From Symsagittifera roscoffensis (Eukaryota; Xenacoelomorpha; Acoela; Convolutidae), in assembly GCF_963678635.1 (NCBI RefSeq), contig NC_087065.1:60290754-60354753 (forward strand): a DNA stretch of 64,000 bases. The letters are read 5' to 3'. A program made the translations under genes and the position numbers. This document shows positions 26,437-38,794 of the stretch, one piece after another (the first letter of the stretch is position 1; every line of letters starts with the position of its first letter). Below the pieces are notes generated by a model. It saw only the letters and a list, made by a program, of their open reading frames with translations, did no database searches and was not told the DNA's origin.

Positions 26437-29400
26437 TCAGATAGTACTTTTATGTAAGTAAACCTCTATGTCAGTTTCTGAAAATATCACATGTACAAGG
26501 GCGTACAACTCTCTCGGATGTAGCTTTCCCCTATTGGGATCGTAGACTGGTAACGAGAGAGAGGTCACTCCTCTCTCAACCAGAAAATCCCTAAGTCGGG
26601 TCAAGGCCAATACCAAGCTCTCTAGATCTACGTGTTGCCTATCAGTGGCCTTAGTAACCAGGAAACTCAAATATTTCCCTGGTATCTGTGATGCAACAGG
26701 GGGCAACGCTATCATCCCTCCCACACCACCAGGCCTCTGTTTCCATAAAAACTCGATATTGTTATACTCTCTTTTGAAGTCAGCCGCTAGTCCGTTATGA
26801 CGATATTGTTTGAATAATGGTTCGGTAGGTCAAAATAAGATTCAAAAATGTGTCCAAAAGGTGGTTTTTTAGCGTTCTCGCCCTCCGTCTCCAGTTCTCC
26901 GGATTCTCTTGCCGATTTTAATTTTTAAAAGATCAGGTTTTTGGTGTGGGTGAGTCCTACCCCCACTCCTCGGACAAAAACATCCATCGACGTCCCCGTC
27001 GATCGCCCAAAGTCGAGCAGATCGAGATTGGATTGCGGAACGCGTAGAGAGCCATCTGGAGCGACCCAGTTGGACTCGGTATTGTCATGGCTGACGTATT
27101 TGATGCCGTCTTTATGGACATCCTGAATCGTCAAGATTGTCTCTTTAGGATCCGTCGGCAGATCGTGGAGCCATTCGAGCACTCGCAAGTTCGTTATTTC
27201 TTGCTCATGAGTCTGCTCCACCTCTGGTTCGAACTCTTTTTCTGGTTCGGAGCGATCTTCGATCCAATATTGATCCATGTCATTCACCAAGTCGATCTCT
27301 CTTGGCACCGCTACTTCATCCAGTCCCACCAGCGACTCCATCATATCACTTAAAACTATCCTGTCTATGATGAAATCCTCGCCATACGGGTTGTACTTCT
27401 TCTTGCTCCTTCCTTTCTTGCTCTGGCGTGTCCCCATGGTGAGAGGAAAGTCTGGTTGTATTCCTTTGCCAATTTCAGCATGTTCTGGGCAGTCCCAGTC
27501 CTCTTCGGCATAAGGTAGAGTTTCGTCATCCACCTCTACTCGCTCGGTCATTTCCAGGTCCAGTGGTAGATCGCAATCATCCACCACCTCATTTCCGTCG
27601 TTTTTTTGCGAGTACCTCTTTCATTCACCTCACAATCAGGATCCACTATCAAAAAGTCTCCCTCTTGTATGTCCGCTGGGATGCACCAGTCCTCTGATGA
27701 GGCATTGTGCGGTTCGATGTTTTCGTAATGAGCTGCTCTTCCTGTGCTCAGTCGATAAAACCATAAAACCGACCTCCTTGGTGCACTTCTGTTATTTGAA
27801 ATGGGCAACACCATTTTTTAAATAACTTTTTGGTTCCCAGACGTAATCGCCCACTGAGTAGGCTCTTGCATCAGCAGTCCTCTTATCAAACCTCCTCTTT
27901 TGTCTAATTTGCGCCTGTTGCGTGTTCCTCCTGCATAAGTCATTGAGCTCCTGCTGTCTTCTAATGAAATCACGCACGTACCTTTGCGGTGCTGTTCTCT
28001 TCCCTTCATATTCAGGGTAGAAAAAAGTCAACAGAAGCGCTTTTTCGTGACCCGTTAGCATCATATGCGGACTTATTCCCGTGGTGGAATGCTCTGTGCA
28101 ATTGTAAGCACCCATCACTTGCGGCAAATGTCTATCCCAGTCGTCCATGTAGCGTGAGCAATAATTTCTCAACATGGATACCAGCGTGCAATTTTGCCTC
28201 TCGACTAGGCCATTCGTTTGCGGGTGATAAGTGTTCGAGTGGGCCTGTGCTACCTGCGACCACTTCATTAACTCCTTCGTGAGATCACCCACGAATGCTT
28301 TGCCATTGTCCGATTGGAATGTGATCGCATGTTTCTTCCGCTGATGCTGTCAAGCAGGGTGCTGCCTCTGCTTATTTCGTAAAATGATCAATCATTATCA
28401 GCACCTGATTGTAGCCCGTGGCTGTCATGCATATCTTCTGGTGATCAATTTGCACTACTTCGTTGAATCCCGATGACTCTATTGACTGCAGTGGGAACCT
28501 TAGTTTCCTGGGTTCCTTCGCCTGTTGACACGACAAGCACGCAGAGATCCAATTTTCACACGCTTGCTTCAAGCCAGGCCATTCGGATTGTTTCTGTATC
28601 CTGTTCTACACTTTGTCCACTCCTTGATGGCCCATTTGATCATGTGAACGAAAGAGCAATTCGGTATGGTACAGCTGTGGTAACACTATCGGATTGTACT
28701 TGAAAAGGACCTTGTCTTCTTCCTTGCGTTTACAGGCTACGATCCCCTCTTTGTTCAGGTACAATAGATCTTTTCTCTTCATGGAAAATTGCTTCAAAAT
28801 CTTGTAGCTGTCTTCCTCCAAATCTCCTTTGTCAGGTGCTCCATTCTCGATCCATCTCTTCAGATTGCTCGTCATTCTGTCATTTGGTTGAGCCTTTAGG
28901 AGATCTGACAGCCGGTATCTGGCTTTCAGATACGTCTGTATCACGTTTAATTGCCCGCTCATTTTCTCCGGAGCATATTTCTTCCGGAGCATATTTTCTT
29001 CAAAGGCATTGCTTCCTGCACGGACGGCTCCAGATTGGTACGAACGACTGTACCATATGGCAGTAATCTGGTTGGGCGTTTAGAAACTGCTATCAGCTCG
29101 AGCTCATCGGCGGCATTATCCACCACAGTGCCCTCCTCGTCGGAGGTGTACCTGTCTCTGTCTGGATCCTGATGCATTTCTCTGTCCAGCCCGCGCTTTT
29201 TCCAGTCCACCAACGAGGAATGAGTCGCAATCTCCGATACATCAGAATGGGAAGTAGTCTCAGATGTGTTGTCCCAGGAGTGAGGCCTCGAGTCATCACT
29301 TGAGCCGAATGATTCCACACCATCATGTTCCAATCTGTCTGTGATGTTTCTCGACTCCCCGGACAAAACTCTGTCCCTTGGTCGCTTTGAATCCGACACC

Positions 29401-30677
29401 CCGGACAACATTCTATCCCTTGGTTGTCTCATCAGCCTCTCCCCGGACAAGTCGTCCTGCACAGGCCCGAAGGTGCCTGACTCCCCGGACATTGTTTCGT
29501 CCCCGGAAGAGCAATCTGAGCTCGGCTCGTACTCTTCTTTTGCATCCGTGAATTGTACTTTTCTCGTGAAGCTGGATTTCGACTTGACCCTGACTTCTTC
29601 AGTGACTTAGACCGGAGTCGATTTCCAACGTTCTGTGAACGAAATCATCAACAAGACATCCATCGGCATTGAGGTCACCAGCTGGTTCACTATCGACGGC
29701 AATCCCGTTCCACATCGCGACCGCGAATGATCACTGGCCTCTCCTCCGTTTTCTCAGTGACGGTCAATCGCTGCATGGTCTCCATCCACTCACGATCATG
29801 TCTGTCGACTTCTCTATCCAGCAAGTCACGAAGTTTCCCCATGACGTCCGGCGCCACATTCACTGTCCTATTTATGCTGTTTATACCCAATCTGGTGAGC
29901 TCCTGCTGTACCAGATTGGATCAGACTAGCAGATCCACTGGAACGGGTTCACCCCTGGCTAAAACCTTTATCTCAGCGGCTGTTTCCACTGGAAGTTCAG
30001 GGTGTCCTGGTATAGGGTGCCCTGACTTATCCAGCCACCTAGTGAGTGGTAGTTTGTCGTAGGTCTCCTTGTCTAGGAATGAAAACCCGTCTTTGACCTC
30101 CGCTTGGTTAGCTTGCTCTTCTTCGAAGCGCTCATAGAATTCTGTCTTCTTACTGAGGCTATCAGCGCATTCTGATGCTTGTCACGGGTACGGTGCTCTA
30201 TGATCATGTGGTATCCTTCCAGGCGCACGATCCAACGACCAATATAACTTTGGTCCATCGAATAGGTTTTCAGCCAGGCAAGGGCACAATTATCCACACG
30301 CAACCTGAAGGGAGCACTCGCCAAGTAGACCCTGTTTTTCTCCACGAAAGTGATCACCGCGATCATTTCCGCTTTTGATGCGCCATACTTCATCTCGGTA
30401 TCGCTCAAGACCTTACTTCCGTAGGCTATTGGACGGAGAACCGTTCTCCCGTTCCACTCTTGCTCTTGATGAAGTATGCCTGATATCACAACCACTGATG
30501 CATCCGTGTCTAACACAAACATCCCCTTCTATGTTGGCATGCCAAGGACTGGTGCCTCGCAAAGTTCGCGTTTAATGTTTTCAAATCAAACTTGTGCCTC
30601 ATCGGTCCAAGTGAATTTTCTGGCTTTGTTTCTCATCAACTGTTGCATGGGGTATATTTTGTCGGCGTATCCCTTGA

Positions 30678-32407
30678 CGAACTCCCGATAATATTTAGCA
30701 AACCCCAAAAAGCTCATCAGTTGTGTATCTGTCTTGGGCGCCTTCCAGGTCAAAACCGCTTCGACCGCTTCGGGGTCTGGTCTCACTCCATGCTTAACCA
30801 CCAGGCGGCCTAGATGCTTTATGAAGTCTGTGAGGATTTCACACTTCGAGAGTTTACATTTCAGTCCCGCCTGCTTCATGCAAGTAAACGCTTCATCCAA
30901 CCTCTCTATGTGATCCTCTAGGGTTGGCGTTGCGATCACGACATCATCGACATAACACATGATGAGGTTCCCATATTTCTTCGTCACACTCGTGAGTGCC
31001 TGGGCCATCAGTCCCTGGAATGTGGCCGTCGCGTTGCACAATCCGAACGGCATCCTCTTCCACTGGAACAATCCGAGCTCGCACGCGAAGCCCGTTTTTT
31101 CACGATCTTGTTTTCGGAGTGGCACTTGCCAGAACGCCGAGCCCAAATTTAACGTCGTGAAGAACTTCGCGTCCCCCAGCTTGGATAGACTCTCATCGAT
31201 GCGGGGAATCGGGTATGCGTCCTTTATAGTCACTGCATTCAGAGAATCGAAATCACAACAAAACCTGAGTTGCCCCCCTTTCTTTTTAGCCATGACCACG
31301 CCACAAGCCCACGGGGACTTCGACGGCTCGATCATGTCGTACTCCAATAACATCTCGATTTCCTTCCTGCACGCTTCCGACTTATGAGGGTCCATTCTTC
31401 TCGCCCCTTCCCTATGAAGTACCGAGCCCTCTTCTATCTCAATTTCGTGTTCTACAAAATTACAGCAACCTATATCGGCCTTATATTTCGAAAAAACATC
31501 TGCGTTCCGACTTAGCACCGCCCTGAGCGAATCTAATTCCTTGTCTGATATTTTACCCTTGAAATGTTCTATCTCAGGTAGTATCGGTTTATCCGCTGCT
31601 AACTCTGTTTCTGTCGGTCTCTCGGGAAAATTCAAATAACTAGACAACCCATCATCTGTTTCCGACTTCATTGAAAACAATTTCTTAGAAAAATTCAATT
31701 CATTTACTCTCTTCAATATACATTCTTGATTCGCATGCAAGGGACATTTAATTACATCAAACTTTTTCAAGTTCTCCACACTCTGAAAGTCTGTGTTCAG
31801 AGGCAATGCGTAGCCAAGTTTCTTTCCCCTCTGTATTGTCACTGTTGTTGCTTCTGTGTTCAACAACACACTCACACACAGTATGCTCTGAGTGAGTGAG
31901 AAGCTTCTTCCTGAAATAGCCGAGCTCGTACCGTTTGGATTTGGTACCAGGCACACCTGTCTGTCATTACTGAGTTCATTTAGATTCCTCATCCTAAACG
32001 TCGCTACCACGGCTTGGTTTGGTTTCAATCTCACTTTTCGATCAAGAAAAATCGGCAACTTAATTAAGATCTTATTAAGAGGTTTCTTTTCATACTTCCT
32101 CTCCGGATCTTTGATCCTGATCAACCCGTCATTGAGGTCGATCGTGACATCAAAGTTGCGTACGAAGTCCCTTCCCAGGATCAATTGATCGGATTCGTCC
32201 AAATTTTCCACCACCAGGAAGCTCATCCAAAGATGTCTTCCTCCGAGCTGCAGTGATATGATCGGGGTCCGTCCTGTCACATAGATTGCTCCCTGATTGG
32301 CAGTTGCCAGTCTGATGTTTGTCGGTATCAGATCCGACCTGTCAAAGCCCATATCAGTCCAGGTGCTGACTGACATGACGCTGACCACTGCACCCGTGTC
32401 TAAAAAT
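30678..32407 (-). repeat. Copy 1 of a 1730-bp direct duplication in element B pol
   Basis: Matches 32471-34200 over exactly 1730 bp with about five substitutions that I can see. It covers protease through RT thumb. The offset is 1793 bp (not a multiple of three), so the duplication breaks the reading frame. Confidence 0.9.
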
Positions 32408-32470
32408 GCACCCGTGACGCGGACCACTGCACCACTGCACCCGTGACGCGGACCACTGCACCACTGCACC

Positions 32471-34200
32471 CGAACTCCCGATAATATTTAGCAAACCCCA
32501 AAAAGCTCATCAGTTGTGTATCTGTCTTGGGCGCCTTCCAGGTCAAAACCGCTTCGACCGCTTCGGGGTCTGGTCTCACTCCATGCTTAACCACCAGGCG
32601 GCCTAGATGCTTTATGAAGTCTGTGAGGATTTCACACTTCGAGAGTTTACATTTCAGTCCCGCCTGCTTCATGCAAGTAAACGCTTCATCCAACCTCTCT
32701 ATGTGATCCTCTAGGGTTGGCGTTGCGATCACGACATCATCGACATAACACATGATGAGGTTCCCATATTTCTTCGTCACACTCGTGAGTGCCTGGGCCA
32801 TCAGTCCCTGGAATGTGGCCGTCGCGTTGCACAATCCAAACGGCATCCTCTTCCACTGGAACAATCCGAGCTCGCACGCGAAGCCCGTTTTTTCACGATC
32901 TTGTTTTCGGAGTGGCACTTGCCAGAACGCCGAGCCCAAATTTAACGTCGTGAAGAACTTCGCGTCCCCCAGCTTGGATAGACTCTCATCGATGCGGGGA
33001 ATCGGGTATGCGTCCTTTATAGTCACTGCATTCAGAGAATCGAAATCACAACAAAACCTGAGTTGCCCCCCTTTCTTTTTAGCCATGACCACGCCACAAG
33101 CCCACGGGGACTTCGACGGCTCGATCATGTCGTACTCCAATAACATCTCGATTTCCTTCCTGCACGCTTCCGACTTATGAGGGTCCATTCTTCTCGCCCC
33201 TTCCCTATGAAGTACCGAGCCCTCTTCTATCTCAATTTCGTGTTCTACAAAATTACAGCAACCTATATCGGCCTTATATTTCGAAAAAACATCTGCGTTC
33301 CGACTTAGCACCGCCCTGAGCGAATCTAATTCCTTGTCTGATATTTTACCCTTGAAATGTTCTATCTCAGGTAGTATCGGTTTATCCGCTGCTAACTCTA
33401 TTTCTGTCGGTCTCTCGGGAAAATTCAAATAACTAGACAACCCATCATCTGTTTCCGACTTCATTGAAAACAATTTCTTAGAAAAATTCAATTCATTTAC
33501 TCTCTTCAATATACATTCTTGATTCGCATGCAAGGGACATTTAATTACATCAAACTTTTTCAAGTTCTCCACACTCTGAAAGTCTGTGTTCAGAGGCAAT
33601 GCGTAGCCAAGTTTCTTTCCCCTCTGTATTGTCACTGTTGTTGCTTCTGTGTTCAACAACACACTCACACACAGTATGCTCTGAGTGAGTGAGAAGCTTC
33701 TTCCTGAAATAGCCGAGCTCGTACCGTTTGGATTTGGTACCAGGCACACCTGTCTGTCATTACTGAGTTCATTTAGATTCCTCATCCTAAACGTCGCTAC
33801 CACGGCTTGGTTTGGTTTCAATCTCACTTTTCGATCAAGAAAAATCGGCACCTTAATTAAGATCTTATTAAGAGGTTTCTTTTCATACTTCCTCTCCGGA
33901 TCTTTGATCCTGATCAACCCGTCATTGAGGTCGATCGTGATATCAAAGTTGCGTACGAAGTCCCTTCCCAGGATCAATTGATCGGATTCGTCCAAATTTT
34001 CCACCACCAGGAAGCTCATCCAAAGATGTCTTCCTCCGAGCTGCAGTGATATGATCGGGGTCCGTCCTGTCACATAGATTGCTCCCTGATTGGCAGCTGC
34101 CAGTCTGATGTTTGTCGGTATCAGATCCGACCTGTCAAAGCCCATATCAGTCCAGGTGCTGACTGACATGACGCTGACCACTGCACCCGTGTCTAAAAAT
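32471..34200 (-). repeat. Copy 2 of the 1730-bp direct duplication in element B pol
   Basis: Second copy, continuous with upstream gag. Between the copies lie 63 bp (32408-32470) made of two 29-bp repeats (GCACCCGTGACGCGG...CACCACT) plus GCACC. This filler resembles the adjoining CCACTGCACCCGTG text. Confidence 0.9.
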
Positions 34201-36944
34201 CCTTTCAGTGAAAGTTGTCTGCCCTGCACATCTAGCACATGTGCTGCCAGATCGGCTTCGCAACCTATATGGACCATATCCTGTTCAAGCATGGCATTGT
34301 GTCCGATTCGTCGCACCTTCAGCTCTTCTTGGCCAATGTATATCCGGCCTACCTGATCACTCGCATCAATTACGTGAGCTTTTAAGTAGATATTGATGCC
34401 ATCCATTTCATCAGAATCGAATATGGGCCATGGACCTCGATGTAATGTCCATCCACTCTCATCAGCCTCGGACCTCCTGTCGTGAGCAGCGCCCGCACTG
34501 CTCTGGAGTCCAGCTTGGGATCCTTCTCCCTCAGGTAGTCTGCATAGATGTCCAGGTAGACCAGCGTAATCTCGGACGGTTCACTCAAGTTCTTGACTAC
34601 CTGGTGTCCTGCGACTGAGATAATGGACATTATCTTTGTCTCTTCTTTCGTCATGCCGAAAGTTCTACCCCATATGACGTTTAGTTTTAGTCCCTGCTCT
34701 CTGGGTTCCTGAGTGTCCTCTTTCGTTGTTTTACTCAAAAAGTCAAATTTTCCCCGAAGATCTGTGCTCTTCAGTTCCAACCTTACCCATTGCTCAACTT
34801 CTTTCGTGGCTAGCTCCTGCTGGACATTTTGCAACGCTGTCCTTGCTGCCAAACCATAATCCACCTTGAGCGGGCCGGCCGACTCGGCCTCCAAGCTCGA
34901 GGCCACCACCTCGTCAGGCATGGTCTTCACCTTCTTAGTCGTAAAAATGATCGGTGTTGTCTCTTTTCTTCGAGATTCAGCCCCGTTCATCAGACGTGCT
35001 CGACTGGCTTCTGGCTTGGACGCCCGAAAGCGCCTCTTCATAGCGGGGATGTTTCGCGTCCGCCACTGCATCCCAAAATTGAGTGCAAACCGACTTGAAG
35101 TGTCCCTCCAAAATACAAAAGAAGCACCTCGGTCCATACTTCATAATGAGCCCCCTAACGTACTCTTCGTTGTCCTCGTCGGTCGCATCAACGTCGTCGA
35201 GAAAGTGGCCTATCGCCTTCATGTTCTGTTTGTAAGCAGAACATGCGGAAACATGGTGATCCATCAAGCCCCATTTCGCACAGGACCTCCTCTTATCCAT
35301 GTCGTCGCGAGGTTTGTACCAACTGGAGTTCGCGCCAGTGTTTGTTCCACTGTAGTTGCCATAATTGCTGTAACGGTTTTGCGCCCTCGGTTTTATGAGC
35401 AAGTACTCACGCGACTTCATACGCAAATCATCGGGCGTGGGTACTTGGTCAAGCGACAGGGTGAAGTGTGTGGCTAGCATTGTTCTTAATTCTTCACTCT
35501 TCACTCCATCCATGAACTTCGAGGCAATCGCTAAGTTCCGTTCGGAAATTCTCTCATCGGAGTTGCTTCTCCTTCTAAGTAATTCAAGGTCGTCCAAAAA
35601 CTTGTCTATGGATTCGTAATCTCTTTGACGCCTCTTCTCGAATTTCACCATAGCCTGACGCCCTTGTACTCCAGAGGCGAAACGATTCAGCAGGATACCA
35701 AATATCTTGCGAGCACTGTCTCGTTCATTTACCCTTTTCGCAATTACACAATTCAGGGCGGTACCCTCCAGGTTGCTTGTCAGTGCGCTGCATTCCTGTT
35801 TCTTTAAGAGATTTTCCTCTTCAAAGTGCAACTTCATCACCTCTATCCAAGTATCAATGCAGCCGTCTGACTCGTCTTTGTTTGATTTTGGCTTTTTCAG
35901 AGTCCTTCTTGACCTCTCTCCTCTCTCGGTTGACTTCGAGAGCTTGGTGATGAATAACTCGAGAGATCTGTTAATAGGCTCAAACATCGAAGCATACATC
36001 GTCGTGTCCTGTGAGACCATAGTCAGATCTGGGACCGATCTGACTTGTGGCACAGTGGGCAATCTTGTCTCCGGGGTGGCATCCGTCTCCGGCGGGACCG
36101 GGTTCGTCCAACCTGGCCTCGATGGGGCTGCCCTGGGCCGCTCCCTATTCCTAGATTCGTAGTTCGCTCTCGAATTTTGCTGAGCCCCGGCATAGTTGCC
36201 TGCTCCAGCTCCATCATTCCTCTGGCGTGAGCGCTCCATTGGGTTGGAACGCTCCTCCCGACTACTTCCGTTTAAGATTTCGTCAAGCTTCCGCATCATC
36301 AGTTCAGATTTGGCATCTAACCCTTTTTCCAGGCTAGTTATCGTATGGGCATAGGTATTGTCATGATCGTTCAACAATCGCTCGATCTCTCTTGTCATCC
36401 TAGCCTCTCTTTCCTCTGACTCCTTGTTTGCCTGTGCCAAGCTCTCTGCCAGGCATTGATTGGTGTTGCGAATCAATTGAGCCTGATCAACCCTCGCCTG
36501 CGACTTCACGTGCGTCAGTTCATCTCGCAAACTCTCTCGACCCGGATGAGCTCTCTCGCCAACTTGATCTATTCTTTTAGTCATGTCCCGTCTAAGTTCA
36601 TTGATGATAATATTAGTGACCCAGCTAAAGTTACACACAGAGCCTGCTCAGTTTTGATATAACGCTAACTCAACCCCGTTGTATAGTATAACAGTATCAC
36701 AAAATTTTCACAAGATATAATCAATACACAAAACACAATTGATAATCAGATAAGAATTTCCTACAAGTGACAGCGACCCTCCGTCAGTATCATTTTACCG
36801 CCATACTCTTATCAAGTCACTGCTTTGTTAAAATCAAACAATCTTTTGTAAAAAAGCAGTGATGATTCAGGAATAGATAAATAAAACTTAGTCTTAAAGA
36901 AGAAGACTTCCCTCGATCGGAACACTCCAAACGAACGAAGCCCA

Positions 36945-37235
36945 GAACACAGTCTTCTCGAGTGAGTGTGTATTTGCCTAATATACCCATCGAGGTCTTC
37001 TTTTAGGTGTCCTGCGATTGCGCGAGCTGTCCTACTAAGTAGCTCAAGGCAACCTCTGATCGAAAAAATTCTAAAGTCTATGAAAAAGCTCCCCTACACC
37101 CGGAACGCTCCAAGTGCACGAGAGCAGGTAACAAATTTTCTTCTCAAGTGAGTGTGTATCTGCCTAATACACTCACCGAGGTCTTCTTTTATGTGTTCCC
37201 GAATTGCCCGAGCTTTCCTATCAAGTAGCTCAAGG
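36945..37235 (-). repeat. Two-copy ~183-bp repeat in element B leader
   Basis: GAGTGAGTGTGTAT, CGAGGTCTTCTTTTA and AAGTAGCTCAAGGCAACC each occur twice at about 183-bp spacing, with the first copy near 36958-37051 and the second near 37146-37232. Confidence 0.7.
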
Positions 37236-37429
37236 CAACCACACAACCAAAATCACAGCCAAAAAAAATTTGTTCGGGTACCTCTAACAGACCCGATGTA
37301 GAATCCAAAGTTGATCACGAATCTCCGGATCATATGGGCTCCTGTGGTCTTAATATGCACGCCAGTTGGTAGTTGACCTTTTATTCCGACTCTAAATGGA
37401 TATTCTAGTTGCTCAAATTGCCCCAGAAG

Positions 37430-37770
37430 ATAAATGTTAAATAGGGAGGGTTGCTAAGAGGCTTAAGTCACTCCGGAGGGTTGTTAGGACATTTAGCTTA
37501 CCTCGGAGGGTTACTTCGGAGGGTACCTTAATCACCCTAGTTACTTCGGAGGGTTCCCCTAAACTCACTATGGAGGGTCAATAAGAGGCTTAATACGCTC
37601 CGGAGGGTTACTTCGGAGGGTTCCTTCAAAATTTCAAATTTTTCGAATATCACTTGGAAGTGTCTCCAAGTAGTCTCACAAGGTGTCAAAACAAGCTAAG
37701 TTCTCTGAGGGGGGTTGTTTTAACTTCTTCGGAGGGTCTCGTGGAAAATTTCCACTAAGGAGGGTTGCTA
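37430..37770 (-). repeat. CGGAGGGTT short-repeat array in element B leader
   Basis: About ten imperfect copies of ACTTCGGAGGGTT or a close variant at irregular 15-60-bp spacing. It is the family-1 counterpart, in position but not in sequence, of the CTTGGGACAG array of family 2. Confidence 0.7.
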
Positions 37771-37913
37771 AGCATCTTTGAGTGATATCACTCAACAGGC
37801 ATAAAATCAGAGGGCGCTCCGCAAACAGGCATAAGCATCAAATATAACAAATCTAGTTAATAAGTTTATCACAACAATTAGGCTAATTTCGTTTTCGTTC
37901 ACTTGTATAGAAT

Positions 37914-38794
37914 TGTAACATTCGTCTACTACAGTCACACATGAGGCTTAAGAAAAATAGGCCCTATAACTATTGGCTCGGGAGTCAGGGACACTATCTC
38001 TTGTGTTTTTCCACCTCAAATCAGTCGGAGCAAATTCGGTTCGCTTGTGACATGAGACTACGACCCGCTACTGCTTAAGGCTACTATCAAAATATCCCCC
38101 CACTCTAGAATTAAGAACGTCCCCATACTTAGGTCTCAAAATACCCAAAATACATGAACGCCGTTAAAAACCGGGTTGGAACAATCCGTTAAGTTGCTTT
38201 TTTATTAGACAGTGGAACTTTGATCCATTTCAGATGGATCAACCTAAAACTCGCCTTACCTCAACATAACAATCATAAAACACATAGAAATTAAATTAAG
38301 TACTCACATTGTAGCACGCTCAAGAACCAGGAAGTAAATAAGTCGGTAAACAACTCAAGAATCAATAAAGTAACTAAGATAAGTTTAATGTCAGTCAGTT
38401 TTAACAACAAGAACAAGTTTTTACTCTAGACTGCAGTTTTATGTGGACCATTGGGACACTCAAGCTGTCCACCTTTCCGTCGAAGGTTCACTCTGGTCCA
38501 GTTCGAATAATTGTTCTCTCGGGAACACTCTGTCTTCTATTTCAGATAGGACAGCTCTACTCTTGTTCACTATGATGGAAATTGCGAATTGCAATTTCAC
38601 ACTCGTTTTTATCTGACAACTTTCCCGCAATTGTTCTGAAATTGTTCTCATTTCTTTTTCTGATTTTCAGTTATCGCGAGAAAATCGTGCATGACATGTT
38701 CCATTCGAAATTTTGAAAAATTAAATTTCACTCCAAAATCAAGTGTTTTCTGCTCTTCTCAAGGTCAAACTTCCAAATATGACCGACTGGCACA
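37914..38794 (-). repeat. 3' LTR of element D (881 bp)
   Basis: Plus-strand text runs TGTAACATTCG...GACTGGCACA, so in element sense TGTGCCAG...GTTACA. It is a near-identical direct repeat of 60002-60885. It contains an AATAAA on the element strand (38201-38206). Confidence 0.95.
38201..38206 (-). promoter_or_regulatory. Candidate polyadenylation signal in element D LTR
   Basis: AATAAA on the element strand, about 590 nt into the 881-nt LTR, a suitable place for the end of R. The same signal occurs in the 5' LTR at 60289-60294. No transcript data are visible. Confidence 0.4.

Larger units (their letters stand above)
26437..36638 (-). pseudogene. gag-pol: gag-pol of element B, decayed, with duplicated protease-RT block
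   Basis: Homologous to ORF1 of element D, with RT about 85-90% identical by eye. Order on the minus strand: Gag with coiled coil (36638-34977; the first 18 residues precede the first ATG at 36584), zinc knuckles (the first has Trp for its second Cys, the second is intact), protease DTGAVVSV and RT with YVDD (34406-32400), a second protease-RT copy (32469-30586), RNase H (30522-30073), linker (29492-28959), integrase HHCC (28992-28606) and core (28572-27792), then a tail ending in the macro-like domain (26800-26437). The RT motif-A aspartate reads Asn (TTLNLGSAF) in both copies. There are frameshifts at most junctions. About 25 residues are missing from the start of the macro-like domain. Confidence 0.85.
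15997..37913 (-). mobile_element. Element B: family-1 giant LTR retrotransposon, decayed
   Basis: Minus strand. Read 5' to 3' it has a 5' UTR (37913-36639), gag-pol (36638-26437), ORF2 (25968-17629), a 3' UTR and a 3' LTR (16893-15997). The LTR sits inside the gag of element C. No 5' LTR is seen: the 5' UTR runs up to the border of element D, and I do not find the B LTR right of D at 60886-64000. The right limit at 37913 is therefore only where D begins. Numerous stops, frameshifts and duplications make it non-functional. Confidence 0.8.
36639..37913 (-). other. 5' UTR of element B
   Basis: No gene seen. It holds two approximate copies of a segment about 183 bp apart (see 36945-37235) and an array built on CGGAGGGTT (37430-37770). 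Placement in the leader is inferred from position upstream of gag and from the repeat arrays in the leaders of elements C and D. The region 37771-37913 holds nothing I recognise. Confidence 0.55.

Noticed and set aside
32752-33180. Identical plus-strand ORFs at 30959 and 32752
   Set aside because: They are antisense shadows of the duplicated RT, not repeated genes.
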